NCBI GenBank assembly: GCA_017408585.1
Contig: JAFQUJ010000008.1
Coordinates: forward strand, 1 to 51,072
Source of the DNA: Clostridia bacterium
GTDB lineage: Bacteria; Bacillota; Clostridia; Oscillospirales; CAG-272
DNA length: 51,072 bases
Direction: 5' to 3'
Below the pieces are notes generated by a model. The model did no database searches and was not told the DNA's origin. It saw only the letters and a program-made list of their open reading frames with translations. The translations under genes and the position numbers were made by a program. Positions 23,326 to 32,723 of this stretch are shown here, in pieces (position 1 is the first letter of the stretch; each line of letters starts with the position of its first letter).

Positions 23326-25074
23326 ATGAAAAGAAAATTAATTTTGCTTATGGCAATAGTAATGGCGCTTATGTGCTTTTTTGCTATTTCCGTAAGCGCA
23401 GCCGAGCCAAGCTATGCGGATGGCGAATGGATTTACGCCGCAGATGGCACAACAAAGCTCGCAATCAGAGATACCGATGGCAATCCGCTTATTTGGTATA
23501 TGAATGGCGAAACACTCAAATGGGTTAGAGCAGACCAAACCGATACAACTCAAAGCGTATATGTTAAGTACAGCATTTCATCTGGCGGTAGCGGCTTTGA
23601 CACAAGCAAGCTAAACCCCGAAAAAACACTCAAGGATATTGACATTTATGATAATGGCACACAAATTGAGGGCTCAAGCATTAATTCACAAATCGTGCTT
23701 TTCAATATGGAAAAGCTTGATGTCGACGCAATCAACGGTTGGCTTTGGGGAAACAAAAACGGTTGTTGCACCTTAATGCGCGGCATAGTTTTTCCAAGCA
23801 CACTTAAGGGTATAGGTCAAGAGGGCTTTACAAATACAAAGCTTGTTCAAATTTGGAATCTTGAAAACACACAGCTTTATTATATAAACGCATGTGGCTT
23901 TGCTCAAACCTCAACCTTAACTCAAGAGGCAACGGGTGGAGTGTTCAAAAACCCACAAACAGTTGACGCAGCGCCTATTTCTGCTCAATACTCGAATATT
24001 AAAGTATATGTTATGAGTCCTGTTTGCACATTTAATACCTGTCAAAAATGGTATCAGCTCTTTAGAGGCTGTAATAGCCTTGAAAAGATAATCGTTCCAT
24101 CTCATTTCGCCATTGGCTTTGGTGAGGAGGCTTTTCGTGATACACCAAATAAGTATATCACCTTTATCACAGGCACTGAAGCAGACGCGACGAACATGAG
24201 AGATAATACGCAAGCAGCTCACAATGGAGGCTTTCAATCATCTAAAATTATATCCTATGAAACATATCTTGCAGATAAAGAAACCTACGATAATGCAACA
24301 AACCAAGCATATATCGTTTATGGCTATAATTTCTGTGAGGCATTCTACGATAACAAGCATGATTTGGATGTGAGCAAGAGCTGTCTTATCGGCGACGATT
24401 GTAAAAGAGAAGAATGTGATTATGCAACAACAACCGAATTTACATCTCATAGCAAGGCAGAGGCTTTGATTTACGCAAATGGCTTTGCAAGCGAGGGCGT
24501 TTATAAATGCTATTGCACAAACTACGAGCTCTGTGAGGCAATGGATGGATATACGGTTGAAGCAAGACCTGCGATTTTCGGAACAACAGGCGGATATTCA
24601 ACCAATGCGACAGGTGGAATTACAGGTGGTTGGATAGTAGATCCAAATCTTGTTAAGGAATACAATGACTTGAATCCAACAAAGCCAATCAATTTTGGTG
24701 TTGTAATGATAAACCCAACATACCTAAATGGCAACCGTTTCTTTAACGATGACTATGAGGTTGACCTGAAGGACGGTGGAAAGGGCGCTATGATGGTGCC
24801 AATGTCCACAAACGAGTATGCAAGCTTCAAGTTCACAGTAAGCGGATTTACTTCAGATGTACTAAAGGACTTAGAGCTGGTTATCACTGCATACGCATAT
24901 GTTGAGGGAGAGGATGTTCAGTTCATTCAAGACGAAACAACAAAATGTAAGGTCTCAACTCTTGATTATGAAGATGGTTCGCTTTATACAATCAACTATA
25001 ATAAGACCATAGAGGTTGCTACCTCACCACTTGGCGAATATGTTGTTCCATCAAAGGAAGAAGATATAGCTTAA
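23326..25074 (+). CDS. Secreted paralogue of the BspA-like protein
   Basis: The open frame begins at a TTG (23308), but the ATG at 23326 follows AAGGAG and gives a clean signal peptide ending after A25 (AISVSA), so 582 residues. The central part is weakly LRR_5-like (GCNSLEKIIVPSHFAIGFGEEAF) and lacks the long repeat array of its neighbour. Residues about 350-582 are the shared C-terminal module: paired cysteines, GGYSTNATG, a PTKPINFGVVMINP-type strand block and the identical end LGEYVVPSKEEDIA. It arose by duplication with the 20637 gene. No anchor motif. Function unknown beyond a likely surface or secreted role. Confidence 0.8.
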   Translation: MKRKLILLMAIVMALMCFFAISVSAAEPSYADGEWIYAADGTTKLAIRDTDGNPLIWYMNGETLKWVRADQTDTTQSVYVKYSISSGGSGFDTSKLNPEKTLKDIDIYDNGTQIEGSSINSQIVLFNMEKLDVDAINGWLWGNKNGCCTLMRGIVFPSTLKGIGQEGFTNTKLVQIWNLENTQLYYINACGFAQTSTLTQEATGGVFKNPQTVDAAPISAQYSNIKVYVMSPVCTFNTCQKWYQLFRGCNSLEKIIVPSHFAIGFGEEAFRDTPNKYITFITGTEADATNMRDNTQAAHNGGFQSSKIISYETYLADKETYDNATNQAYIVYGYNFCEAFYDNKHDLDVSKSCLIGDDCKREECDYATTTEFTSHSKAEALIYANGFASEGVYKCYCTNYELCEAMDGYTVEARPAIFGTTGGYSTNATGGITGGWIVDPNLVKEYNDLNPTKPINFGVVMINPTYLNGNRFFNDDYEVDLKDGGKGAMMVPMSTNEYASFKFTVSGFTSDVLKDLELVITAYAYVEGEDVQFIQDETTKCKVSTLDYEDGSLYTINYNKTIEVATSPLGEYVVPSKEEDIA

Positions 25075-25092
25075 ACTAAATCAAAACAAAAA
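25030..25092 (+). repeat. 63-bp direct repeat, copy 2
   Basis: Identical to 23094-23156 including the first 18 bases past the stop codon. Confidence 0.85.
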
Positions 25093-25122
25093 TGCTAGGC
25101 GATTAGCCTAGCATTTTTTATT
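25089..25122. terminator. Bidirectional terminator
   Basis: AATGCTAGGC/GCCTAGCATT stem, A run on the left and T run on the right, between the secreted paralogue (+) and the histidine kinase (-). Confidence 0.85.
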
Positions 25123-26698
25123 CATTATTTTCACCCTCGTCATAGTCCTCATCGTCATCATTTGAGGTATCCATCATAAAGTTAGTTGTGACAGGGCGCA
25201 AGGGCTCGCTATCAACAATCCTAAACTCAAACCAGAAGGTGCTACCCTCTCCTACCTCGCTTGAAACGCCAAAGCGTGAGCCGTGGAGAAGTAGAATATT
25301 TTTAACAATAGACAAGCCAAGACCCGTTCCAATTTTAGCGCGAGTGTGTACCTTGTCAACCTTGAAATATCTATCCCAAATAAGAGGAAGATCCTCGTCA
25401 CTAATACCAACACCGGAGTCGATTACAGAAACTCTCACAACATTATCAGTAACGCTTTGAACAACCTTGACAAGCTTGTTTTCGCCTGTGTAGTTAATAG
25501 CGTTATTAATAAGATTGTAAACAACCTGTAAAAGCCTAACCTCGTCAGCCATAATATAAACGCTTTCCTTTGCCTCAAAGGTTACCCTGTATCCGTTATG
25601 AGATATAAGGTGCTTGTATCTTTCAATACATTTGCGAATAACATCTGTAATGTTGATTTCCTTAATATCCATCTTTTGTGTGCCGGATTGTAGCTTGGAA
25701 ACATTAAGTAAATCGTTTACAAGAGAGGACAGTCGCGCAGTTTCGTCAATGATAACCTGCATATTTTCAGGTGTGTTTTCACCGGGAATATCACGCATTA
25801 CCTCGCTATAACCCGAAATCATCGTAAGCGGAGTTCTCAGGTCATGAGATATATTCGCAATAAGCTCCTTTTGAAGCGAATCAAGCTTTGATAGCTCTTC
25901 AACTGCAAAGTTAAGCGTTTTCGCAAGCTCTATTGTTTCAATCGTTCCTGTTTCAACAAATTGAATATCATAGTTGCCCTTTGCCAGCTCCTTCGCCTTG
26001 TTATTAATATCAACAATAGGCGCAGACATATGCCTCGATACAAAGAACGCCACAATAAATGTAGAGAACACCATTATAACCGTAATAACAAATAGCTGTG
26101 TACGAATTGTACGAACAGTTGCGCGCACAGGCTCAATTGAAGCATTTGTGATTATAAGAATAGTTTCTCCTTTTTCGTTTATAACAGAGCCAACGCTTAT
26201 AACACATTCATTTAAATTGTCCTCAATTGGAAGATCGCCTATAAAATTGTCAGGGTTAAATTGATAGTTCTTAAACTTGTCCTTTGAGAGCATCTCAACA
26301 TAAAAGCCATCATTTTCATTAGCCTTGCTAACCCAGTTTTTATAAAGCTCCGGAGATAATTGCATCTTATGCAAAATACAATCGAAATTGTTAGCATGAA
26401 CATCACAGCCACTAATAGCAGAGTAGCCCTTGCTAAGATTGACAACCTTAATACAGGACTCGTGCGTGTCAGACAGCTCATTTACAAGCATATTCAGCTC
26501 AGAGCTATTTACATTGTCCGCTATGCTATTATTTACACGATATATGTCAAATTTCTTTGAAAGCTCATAAAAGGTAGATAGCATAACAGTCTGTGATAGC
26601 CACAAAACTAAAAGCATAAGAAGGATAAGCGCAAGCATCGATATGAAAATCTTTGCCGCAATAGAGCTAAACCGTGTCTTTTTCTTCATTTTACTCAT
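25118..26698 (-). CDS. Sensor histidine kinase
   Basis: A 526-residue membrane kinase: membrane segments at about 14-40 and 202-221, an extracytoplasmic sensor region between them with three cysteines (C82, C98, C107), HAMP at about 222-275, and the phosphoacceptor H285 in ANISHDLRTP. The ATPase domain shows the N box NLINNAINYTG, DSGVGI and GTGLGLSIVK. An unusual acidic tail (DDDEDYDEGENNE) follows. It overlaps the response regulator by four bases (ATGA), so they are translated together. The stimulus is unknown; the adjacent htrA gene hints at envelope stress, as in CiaRH-htrA of streptococci (inference). Confidence 0.93.
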   Translation of the reverse strand: MSKMKKKTRFSSIAAKIFISMLALILLMLLVLWLSQTVMLSTFYELSKKFDIYRVNNSIADNVNSSELNMLVNELSDTHESCIKVVNLSKGYSAISGCDVHANNFDCILHKMQLSPELYKNWVSKANENDGFYVEMLSKDKFKNYQFNPDNFIGDLPIEDNLNECVISVGSVINEKGETILIITNASIEPVRATVRTIRTQLFVITVIMVFSTFIVAFFVSRHMSAPIVDINNKAKELAKGNYDIQFVETGTIETIELAKTLNFAVEELSKLDSLQKELIANISHDLRTPLTMISGYSEVMRDIPGENTPENMQVIIDETARLSSLVNDLLNVSKLQSGTQKMDIKEINITDVIRKCIERYKHLISHNGYRVTFEAKESVYIMADEVRLLQVVYNLINNAINYTGENKLVKVVQSVTDNVVRVSVIDSGVGISDEDLPLIWDRYFKVDKVHTRAKIGTGLGLSIVKNILLLHGSRFGVSSEVGEGSTFWFEFRIVDSEPLRPVTTNFMMDTSNDDDEDYDEGENNE

Positions 26699-27387
26699 TC
26701 TTTATACTCAAAACGGTAGCCAACGCCACGGATTGTTACAATAAGGTCAGCGTATTTGCCGAGGCTCTTACGCAAAATCTTAATATGAGTGTCAAGTGTT
26801 CTGTCATCACCGAAGAAATCGTAGCCCCAAACATCGCTTAAAAGCTTGTCACGAGTAAGAGCGATATTTTTGTTTCTTATCATATAGAAGAAAAGATCAT
26901 ATTCCTTTGGCGACATATCCTTTCTTTCTCCGTCGATATAAACAATTCTTGCGGTGAAATCAACAACAATACCGCCACCCGCCATTGTGACAACCTCGTT
27001 TTTAGGCTCTTCCGGCTTTTCGGTGGTTTTTGAACGCTTCAAAATAGCGTTCACACGGAGCATAAGCTCCTTAGGAGAGAATGGCTTTATAACATAATCG
27101 TCAATGCCGATCTCAAAGCCATTGATTTTGTCATATTCCTCGCCCCTAGCAGAGAGCATAATAATTGGAATATCAGAAAATTTTCTAATTTCTCGACAAG
27201 CGGAAAAGCCATCAAGCTCAGGCATCATAATGTCCATAATAACAAGGTCGAAGTGCTTGTTTTTGATTTGAATAAGTGCGTCCATACCATTGCATGCCTC
27301 GCTGACAGAATGTCCCTCGAATTCGGCATACTTGCGTATGAGCTTTCTTATCATTTCCTCATCATCGGTTACTAATATGTTATACAT
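26695..27387 (-). CDS. OmpR-type response regulator
   Basis: A 230-residue regulator. The frame opens at 27396, but GAGGTG sits six bases before the ATG at 27387, which is preferred. The receiver has the acidic pair D8-D9, the phosphoacceptor D52 in VIMDIMMP, and the KPFSPKEL lysine. The C-terminal winged helix (about 130-228) has SPKEYDLFFYM and RTLDTHIKILRKSLG...IRGVGYRFE. First gene of the operon with the kinase; promoter at 27406-27434. Confidence 0.95.
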   Translation of the reverse strand: MYNILVTDDEEMIRKLIRKYAEFEGHSVSEACNGMDALIQIKNKHFDLVIMDIMMPELDGFSACREIRKFSDIPIIMLSARGEEYDKINGFEIGIDDYVIKPFSPKELMLRVNAILKRSKTTEKPEEPKNEVVTMAGGGIVVDFTARIVYIDGERKDMSPKEYDLFFYMIRNKNIALTRDKLLSDVWGYDFFGDDRTLDTHIKILRKSLGKYADLIVTIRGVGYRFEYKE

Positions 27388-27405
27388 TGTCATCACCTCA
27401 TAAAA

Positions 27406-27434
27406 ATAATAACATAAAAAAATGTATTTGTCAA
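27406..27434 (-). promoter_or_regulatory. Sigma-A promoter of the two-component operon
   Basis: Minus-strand TTGACA (27429-27434), 17-bp spacer, TATTAT (27406-27411). Confidence 0.75.
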
Positions 27435-27484
27435 TAAAAAGCCGAAATGCGCTACTTAATTAGGGAAAAAGTAACGCATTCGGT
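27435..27484 (-). terminator. Terminator of the htrA-like gene
   Basis: Stem of about 15 bp (27442-27457 with 27469-27483, one bulge), followed on the minus strand by GCTTTTTATT. It separates htrA from the two-component operon. Confidence 0.75.
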
Positions 27485-27507
27485 ATATAAAGGAGAAAGA
27501 TAATGTC

Positions 27508-28752
27508 TTAATTTGGTTTTTCGTGTACCATAATGGTAACGGTTAAATATTCATTTCCGCGTCTAATATAAGCCTCAATTGTGTCCTTAGGCTTAGTCCT
27601 TGAAACAACAGAGCGGAAGTCCTCAAGAGAGGAAATATCAACGCCATTCATGGTGATAATTATATCTTGAACCTGCAAAATGTTATCATTATAGCCCTTT
27701 GCAAGATCGTGTACATATACATAAGATGATAGACGGTCACTTATAATTCCGGCAGTAACGCCGATAAATGGTCTGCCCTTAACATATCCAAACTCAACAA
27801 TGTCATTAACAATAGCCTTAGCATCATTTGATGGAATAGCAAAGCCAATTCCCTCAACGCCAAGACCACTAGACTTAGCGTTTACAATTCCAATAAGCTT
27901 GCCCTTCATATCAAAAAGACCGCCACCGGAGTTACCCGAGTTTATCGCCGCATTTGTTTGAAGAAGATTAAAGTAATTTCCGTCAATCTCAATTTCTCTG
28001 TCAAGAGCGCTTATAATTCCGTTTGTCGCAGTTCCGCCAAGCTCACCCAATGGGTTGCCAATAGCGATAACCTCTTGACCTATAACAAGCTCATTTGAGT
28101 TTCCAAAGCTAGCACCTGTTAGCTTGTCGGTGGTTTCAATCATAAGAACCGCAATATCTCCATAGCTGTCCGAGCCACGAACTGCCTTTACAGGATATTT
28201 CTTGCCATCAGTTGTAGTAACAACTATTTTGTTGGAAACATTTCCGTTACCGTCCTCAATGACATGAGCATTTGTAACAACATAATATCCGGCATCAACG
28301 CCTTCAATCTTAAACGAGCCGATAATAACTCCACTGCCTGCACTTGAGCTGACAGTAATAGAATTTACGACAAACGAGGTGTTAATCTCAACTACACTGT
28401 CCTTCACCTTGTAAATTACCTCGGAGTAGGTTTTGTATTCCGTGCTCGCATCCGTGCTGGGAGTGCTGGGCGTCGTGCTTGGCGTGGACGGGGTTTGTGT
28501 TGTGGGAGTCCCAAAGATAAGGCTATCTACATTTTGAGTCTTGCCCGAGCCATTTGATGAAAGCTTGCCAACAATGATTATTCCAAAAATTGACATGAGC
28601 AAAAGAATTAAAACAAAAAAGATACAAACAATAGCTATAATTAAATTGTTTCTTCCCTTGCCACTCGCTCTTGTCGAGGCGCTGTCTGAAGAAGAGTGCT
28701 CGTCCTCGTTACTTGGCTCAGGGGAAAAATCATTATATATAAAATCTGCCAT
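27508..28752 (-). CDS. HtrA/DegP-like membrane-anchored serine protease
   Basis: The frame opens at 28845; the ATG at 28752 has AAGGGAG and gives 414 residues. An acidic/Ser-rich cytoplasmic N-terminus is followed by one membrane anchor at about 37-62 and a Thr/Pro/Ser-rich stalk (80-103). The trypsin-like domain has the triad H163 (TNAHVIED), D199 (YGDIAVL) and S275 (SGNSGGGLF). One PDZ domain (about 325-410) closes the protein. HtrA degrades or refolds damaged exported proteins at the outer face of the membrane. It is encoded just upstream of a two-component operon on the same strand. Confidence 0.94.
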   Translation of the reverse strand: MADFIYNDFSPEPSNEDEHSSSDSASTRASGKGRNNLIIAIVCIFFVLILLLMSIFGIIIVGKLSSNGSGKTQNVDSLIFGTPTTQTPSTPSTTPSTPSTDASTEYKTYSEVIYKVKDSVVEINTSFVVNSITVSSSAGSGVIIGSFKIEGVDAGYYVVTNAHVIEDGNGNVSNKIVVTTTDGKKYPVKAVRGSDSYGDIAVLMIETTDKLTGASFGNSNELVIGQEVIAIGNPLGELGGTATNGIISALDREIEIDGNYFNLLQTNAAINSGNSGGGLFDMKGKLIGIVNAKSSGLGVEGIGFAIPSNDAKAIVNDIVEFGYVKGRPFIGVTAGIISDRLSSYVYVHDLAKGYNDNILQVQDIIITMNGVDISSLEDFRSVVSRTKPKDTIEAYIRRGNEYLTVTIMVHEKPN

Positions 28753-28852
28753 AGATTTAAGCTCCCTTCGGTTTTCTGCTCTTATTTTACAATATAAATG
28801 TGATGGTTTTATGATGATTATGAAAAAAATAGTTGAAAATATCAAAAAAATC

Positions 28853-28881
28853 TTGCAATTTTTAAATTATTATGTTAATAT
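28853..28881 (+). promoter_or_regulatory. Promoter of the T-box/pheST unit
   Basis: TTGCAA (28853-28858), 17-bp spacer, TAATAT (28876-28881). Confidence 0.6.
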
Positions 28882-28887
28882 TATGAC

Positions 28888-29142
28888 TGTACATACAAAA
28901 ATGCGATGAAAAAGCTTGCGTTTGACAAAAAAATCAATATCCAGAGAGAAGCCCCGTGGCTGAAAGGGCTTTTGTTGATTAGTTAAACGCGTTTCACTTT
29001 GGAGCTTGCCCTCTGAATTTTCAGTAGGAGAGCACGGGCTGTCCCGTTACAGACATAAAAGGTTTTTGCCTTTGAGGGCCATGTGGCCGAAATGGGTGGT
29101 ACCGCGAATTATTTTCGCCCCTGTCTTTTTGACAGGGGTATT
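28888..29142 (+). promoter_or_regulatory. T-box riboswitch (Phe), with terminator
   Basis: The leader before pheS has the T-box parts in order. Stem I closes through TTGCGTTTGAC/GTTAAACGC, with a specifier loop carrying TTC (28993-28995) followed by A, so Phe. The conserved T-box TGGTACCGCG is at 29097-29106. A terminator CCCCTGTC/GACAGGGG (29118-29125 with 29131-29138) with a T run follows. Uncharged tRNA-Phe would pair with the T-box and specifier and allow readthrough into pheST. Confidence 0.93.
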
Positions 29143-29188
29143 TTTTGTATTGTAAAATATTTTTGCTGAGAATAGCGAGGATTGAAAA

Positions 29189-30226
29189 ATGAAAGAAAGA
29201 CTAGAGGCGCTACTCGAAGAGGGAGTAGCAAAAATCAAATCAGCCAAGACAGAGGCTGAATTGCAAGAGGTCAAAACACAGCTACTGGGAAAGAACGGAA
29301 GCATAACTGAGCTTCTAAAGGAAATTCCAAAGCTTGATGTATCTCTTCGTCCCGAAATGGGTAAGGCAGTAAATGCCGTGAAAGCACAGCTCACAGAGCT
29401 AATTGAAACAACAAGAGAGGAGCTTAAATTAAAGGCATCACAAATCGCGCCCGACTTTGACTGCACATTGCCCGGCATAGAGCCAAAAATAGGTGGACTT
29501 CATCCCATCACTCAAATGTGCTATGACCTAAATGACGCGTTTCGCTCAATGGGCTTTGAGGTGTTTAGTGGTCCTGAAATCACAAGCGAATACTACGCCT
29601 TCGACAACCTAAACTTCCCACCAAACCACCCCGCAAGAGAGAGCATGGATACCTATTGGCTTGAGGGACACGATAAGGGTGAGGCAAACGAGAAGCTCTG
29701 CCTTCGTCCACACCTTACAGGTGATAGCGTGCGCTATATGCAAACACATAAGCCACCATATCGCTTTGTTTATCCGGGACGAGTATATAGAAATGAAACA
29801 ACCGATGCCCGTCACGAGCGTGCGTTCTTTCAATACGAGGCTCTAATCGTAGATAAGGACTTTACCTACACCGCAGGAAAGGTAATGATAAAGAGCATTC
29901 TTTCAAAGGTGTTTGGCCGTGATGTGCCCGTTAGAATGCGCGCAGGCTTTTTCCCGTTTGTTGAGCCGGGCTTTGAAATTGACATGGGCTGTCTTGTTTG
30001 TAATGGTAAGGGCTGTAGCGTATGTAAGCATGTTGGTTGGATTGAAATTATGCCCGGTGGCACACCTCATCCAAATGTTTTGCGCTCCGCAGGACTTGAT
30101 CCCGACGAATACACAGGCTTTTATGTAAATATCGGTCTTGATAGACTTGTAATGATGCGCTATGGCGTTGATGATGTGCGTCTATTCCACAGCACAGACC
30201 TTCGCTTCTTAAAGCAATTCCGTTAA
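29189..30226 (+). CDS. pheS: Phenylalanyl-tRNA synthetase alpha subunit
   Basis: This 345-residue catalytic subunit of the alpha2-beta2 enzyme charges tRNA-Phe. It has an N-terminal coiled-coil arm (about 1-90) that binds tRNA and class II motifs: motif 1 around HPITQMCYDLNDAF, motif 2 around RVYRNETTDARH, and motif 3 GLDRLVMMRYGVDDVR at the end. The Cys cluster CLVCNGKGCSVCKHVGW is the usual PheS insertion. It is under T-box control and is followed by pheT after 13 bases. Confidence 0.98.
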   Translation: MKERLEALLEEGVAKIKSAKTEAELQEVKTQLLGKNGSITELLKEIPKLDVSLRPEMGKAVNAVKAQLTELIETTREELKLKASQIAPDFDCTLPGIEPKIGGLHPITQMCYDLNDAFRSMGFEVFSGPEITSEYYAFDNLNFPPNHPARESMDTYWLEGHDKGEANEKLCLRPHLTGDSVRYMQTHKPPYRFVYPGRVYRNETTDARHERAFFQYEALIVDKDFTYTAGKVMIKSILSKVFGRDVPVRMRAGFFPFVEPGFEIDMGCLVCNGKGCSVCKHVGWIEIMPGGTPHPNVLRSAGLDPDEYTGFYVNIGLDRLVMMRYGVDDVRLFHSTDLRFLKQFR

Positions 30227-30239
30227 GGAGGAAAAGACA

Positions 30240-32675
30240 ATGAAACTATCACTTAATTGGATTAAGGATTATGTAAAGCTCCCGGATGATATGGACCTTA
30301 CAAGGCTCGCATACGATCTCACCATGTCAACAGTTGAGGTTGAGGGCTGTGAACGCCTTTCTGAGCGCTTTGAAAAAATAATAGTAGGTGAAATCAAAGA
30401 GGTTTTGCCTCATCCAAACGCTGACAAGCTCCGTATTTGCAAGGTGGATATAGGAGAGGGCGAGATAAAGGACATCGTATGTGGTGGAAGCAACCTCGAG
30501 GTAGGAATGAAGGTCGTAGTTGCTTGCCCCGGTGCTATGGTAAGATGGCACGGAGAGGGAGAGCCTGTTGAAATCAAAAACGCAAAGCTTCGTGGAGTTC
30601 CAAGCTTCGGTATGATTTGTGCCGCTGTCGAGGTAGGCCTAGCCGACCTTTTCCCTGTAAACGATGACCATGAAATTATGGACCTTACAGCCTTTGATGC
30701 TCCTGCGGGAACACCCTTGGCAGTAGCTCTTGACCTTGACGATATCATTCTCGAAATAGATAACAAGTCAATGACAAATCGCCCTGACCTTTGGGGACAC
30801 TATGGAATAGCAAGAGAAATTTCAGCTCTTTATGACCTTCCGCTTGTTGAATTTGAAAAATATGTACCTACCACAACAGAAAAATACGATGTAAGAATAC
30901 TTGATGCCGAAAGATGCCCACGCTATATTGGCGCGCGCATCGAGGGACTTGGCGTAAAGCCATCACCATTCCAAATGCAAACTCGTATTTGGAGAGTGGG
31001 AATGCGTCCAATCAACGCTCTTGTAGATATTACAAACTATGTAATGCTCGCAACAGGACAACCAACTCATGTTTTCGACTCTAACCACATAATCGATCAT
31101 ATCGAGGTTCGTCGTGCAAGCGAGGGCGAAGCACTAGGACTTCTAAACGATAAACAGCTAAAGCTTTGCACAGACGATCTTGTAATCGCAGATAGTGAGG
31201 GGGCAGTAGCTCTTGCAGGCGTTATGGGCGGTGCAAAGGACTCAGTTCTACCCGAAACTACAAGCGTAATTTTAGAGGTTGCTAACTTCGAGTCAAGAGG
31301 CGTTCGCAGAACAGCGCTTCGCTATGATAACAGAACAGAGGCGTCCTCTCGTTACGAAAAGGCAGTAGATCCTGAAAGATGCGATCAAGCGCTCTCACTC
31401 GCTATGAAGCTCTTTGCCGAGCTTTATCCCGAAATGAATGTTACCGCATTCAATGACCAATATCTAGGCAAGCTCGAAGAAAAGGAAATTGATGTTGACT
31501 TTGAATGGCTTGACCGTCGCCTCGGAATGCGTATTCCACAGGAAATTGTCGCAAGAAAGCTCGGCGCTCTGGGCTTTAAGGTAACATTTACCGAAAAGGG
31601 AATGCATATTGTAGTTCCAAGCTGGCGCTCAACCGGTGATGTATCTATAAAGGCAGACATCATGGAAGAGGTTGCTCGTATGTATGGCTACGAAAACTTC
31701 AAGGCAACATCTATTACCACCACCTTTGATGGTGCAATAAATCAGCTTGAGGTTGACCTCGTTCGTAAGATAAAGGAATACCTCGCATTCCGTTGTAATA
31801 TGCAGGAAATTTTCACATATCCTTGGATGAGCGATGAGTGCGTGAATGCCATCTTCCCAACAACAGACGGAATTTTGGCGCTCGCAACACCGCCATCACC
31901 AAACGAAAGATATGTAAAATGCTCGCTCCTACCTAACATTTGTCGTGCAATCGTTAAGAACGAGCGTAATTTTGATAGCTTCGATATCTTTGAGGAAGCG
32001 CAGATTTTCCTCGATAGCGACTATACTCAAAATTATAAGGGCGAGAGCCTACCTTGCCAAAGAAAGCACCTTGGCTGTGCCTTTGTTGGCGCTTCCGATA
32101 GAGTAGCAGAGCTATTCCGTTACGCTAAGGGCGTTATCGGTGCTATGCCAAGCTATACTCATATGGAGTCCTTCACCTTTGAGAAAAACGAAAAGCCATA
32201 TTGGGCTGACGATGTGGTATGGCAAAATATCATGCTAAATGGAAAGAAAATCGGTGATATCGCACTCTTGTCAAAGAAGAGCGCGCTCGCTTGTGGAATA
32301 AAGGTTCTTTCTGCAATTCTTGTAGAGCTTGACATGGACGCTCTCGTTCCATTCAAGTCAAGAACAAATCGTTACACAAGACTTCCCGAATTCCCAACAA
32401 ACGAATTCGACATTTCCTTCCTTGTTGACTCAATGACCACATGGAATCAAATCTATGACGCAATAATGGGAAAGAAGAACGAGCTTTTGCAGGATGTCAA
32501 ATTTGTCGAGGAATACAAGGGCAAGCAAATCCCCGAGGGTAAAAAATCAATCACAATCAAGCTGATAATCGGCTCTGCAGAAAAGACTCTTACAAGCCAA
32601 GAAATCGAGGCAGTCGCAAATAGCGTAATGAAAAAGCTATCAAAGCTTCTTAGCGCAGATGTTCGTACAGTATGA
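30240..32675 (+). CDS. pheT: Phenylalanyl-tRNA synthetase beta subunit
   Basis: This 811-residue partner of PheS starts with SLNWIKDYVKLPDD and has a tRNA-binding EMAP-like domain at about 40-150. The B3/B4 editing domain follows (about 205-380, GYDNRT-type segment RYDNRTEASSRYEK), then B5, a catalytic-like core and a C-terminal anticodon-binding (FDX-ACB) domain from about 715 (TRLPEFPTNEFDISFLVD). Length is normal. The start follows AAGGAGG. Confidence 0.98.
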   Translation: MKLSLNWIKDYVKLPDDMDLTRLAYDLTMSTVEVEGCERLSERFEKIIVGEIKEVLPHPNADKLRICKVDIGEGEIKDIVCGGSNLEVGMKVVVACPGAMVRWHGEGEPVEIKNAKLRGVPSFGMICAAVEVGLADLFPVNDDHEIMDLTAFDAPAGTPLAVALDLDDIILEIDNKSMTNRPDLWGHYGIAREISALYDLPLVEFEKYVPTTTEKYDVRILDAERCPRYIGARIEGLGVKPSPFQMQTRIWRVGMRPINALVDITNYVMLATGQPTHVFDSNHIIDHIEVRRASEGEALGLLNDKQLKLCTDDLVIADSEGAVALAGVMGGAKDSVLPETTSVILEVANFESRGVRRTALRYDNRTEASSRYEKAVDPERCDQALSLAMKLFAELYPEMNVTAFNDQYLGKLEEKEIDVDFEWLDRRLGMRIPQEIVARKLGALGFKVTFTEKGMHIVVPSWRSTGDVSIKADIMEEVARMYGYENFKATSITTTFDGAINQLEVDLVRKIKEYLAFRCNMQEIFTYPWMSDECVNAIFPTTDGILALATPPSPNERYVKCSLLPNICRAIVKNERNFDSFDIFEEAQIFLDSDYTQNYKGESLPCQRKHLGCAFVGASDRVAELFRYAKGVIGAMPSYTHMESFTFEKNEKPYWADDVVWQNIMLNGKKIGDIALLSKKSALACGIKVLSAILVELDMDALVPFKSRTNRYTRLPEFPTNEFDISFLVDSMTTWNQIYDAIMGKKNELLQDVKFVEEYKGKQIPEGKKSITIKLIIGSAEKTLTSQEIEAVANSVMKKLSKLLSADVRTV

Positions 32676-32683
32676 AAATAATC

Positions 32684-32723
32684 AAAAAATGGCGTGATGT
32701 TAAACACATCACGCTATTTTTTA
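32684..32723 (+). terminator. Terminator of pheST
   Basis: TGGCGTGATGT/ACATCACGCTA stem with TAAAC loop and seven T. Confidence 0.85.

Noticed and set aside
23094-25092. 63-bp direct repeats as ends of a mobile element
   Set aside because: No transposase, terminal inverted repeats or target duplication; the repeats are the 3' ends of paralogous genes and are better explained by duplication or gene conversion.
28853-29142. T-box as a new riboswitch class
   Set aside because: All standard T-box parts and a Phe specifier are present in front of pheS, so it is a known system.
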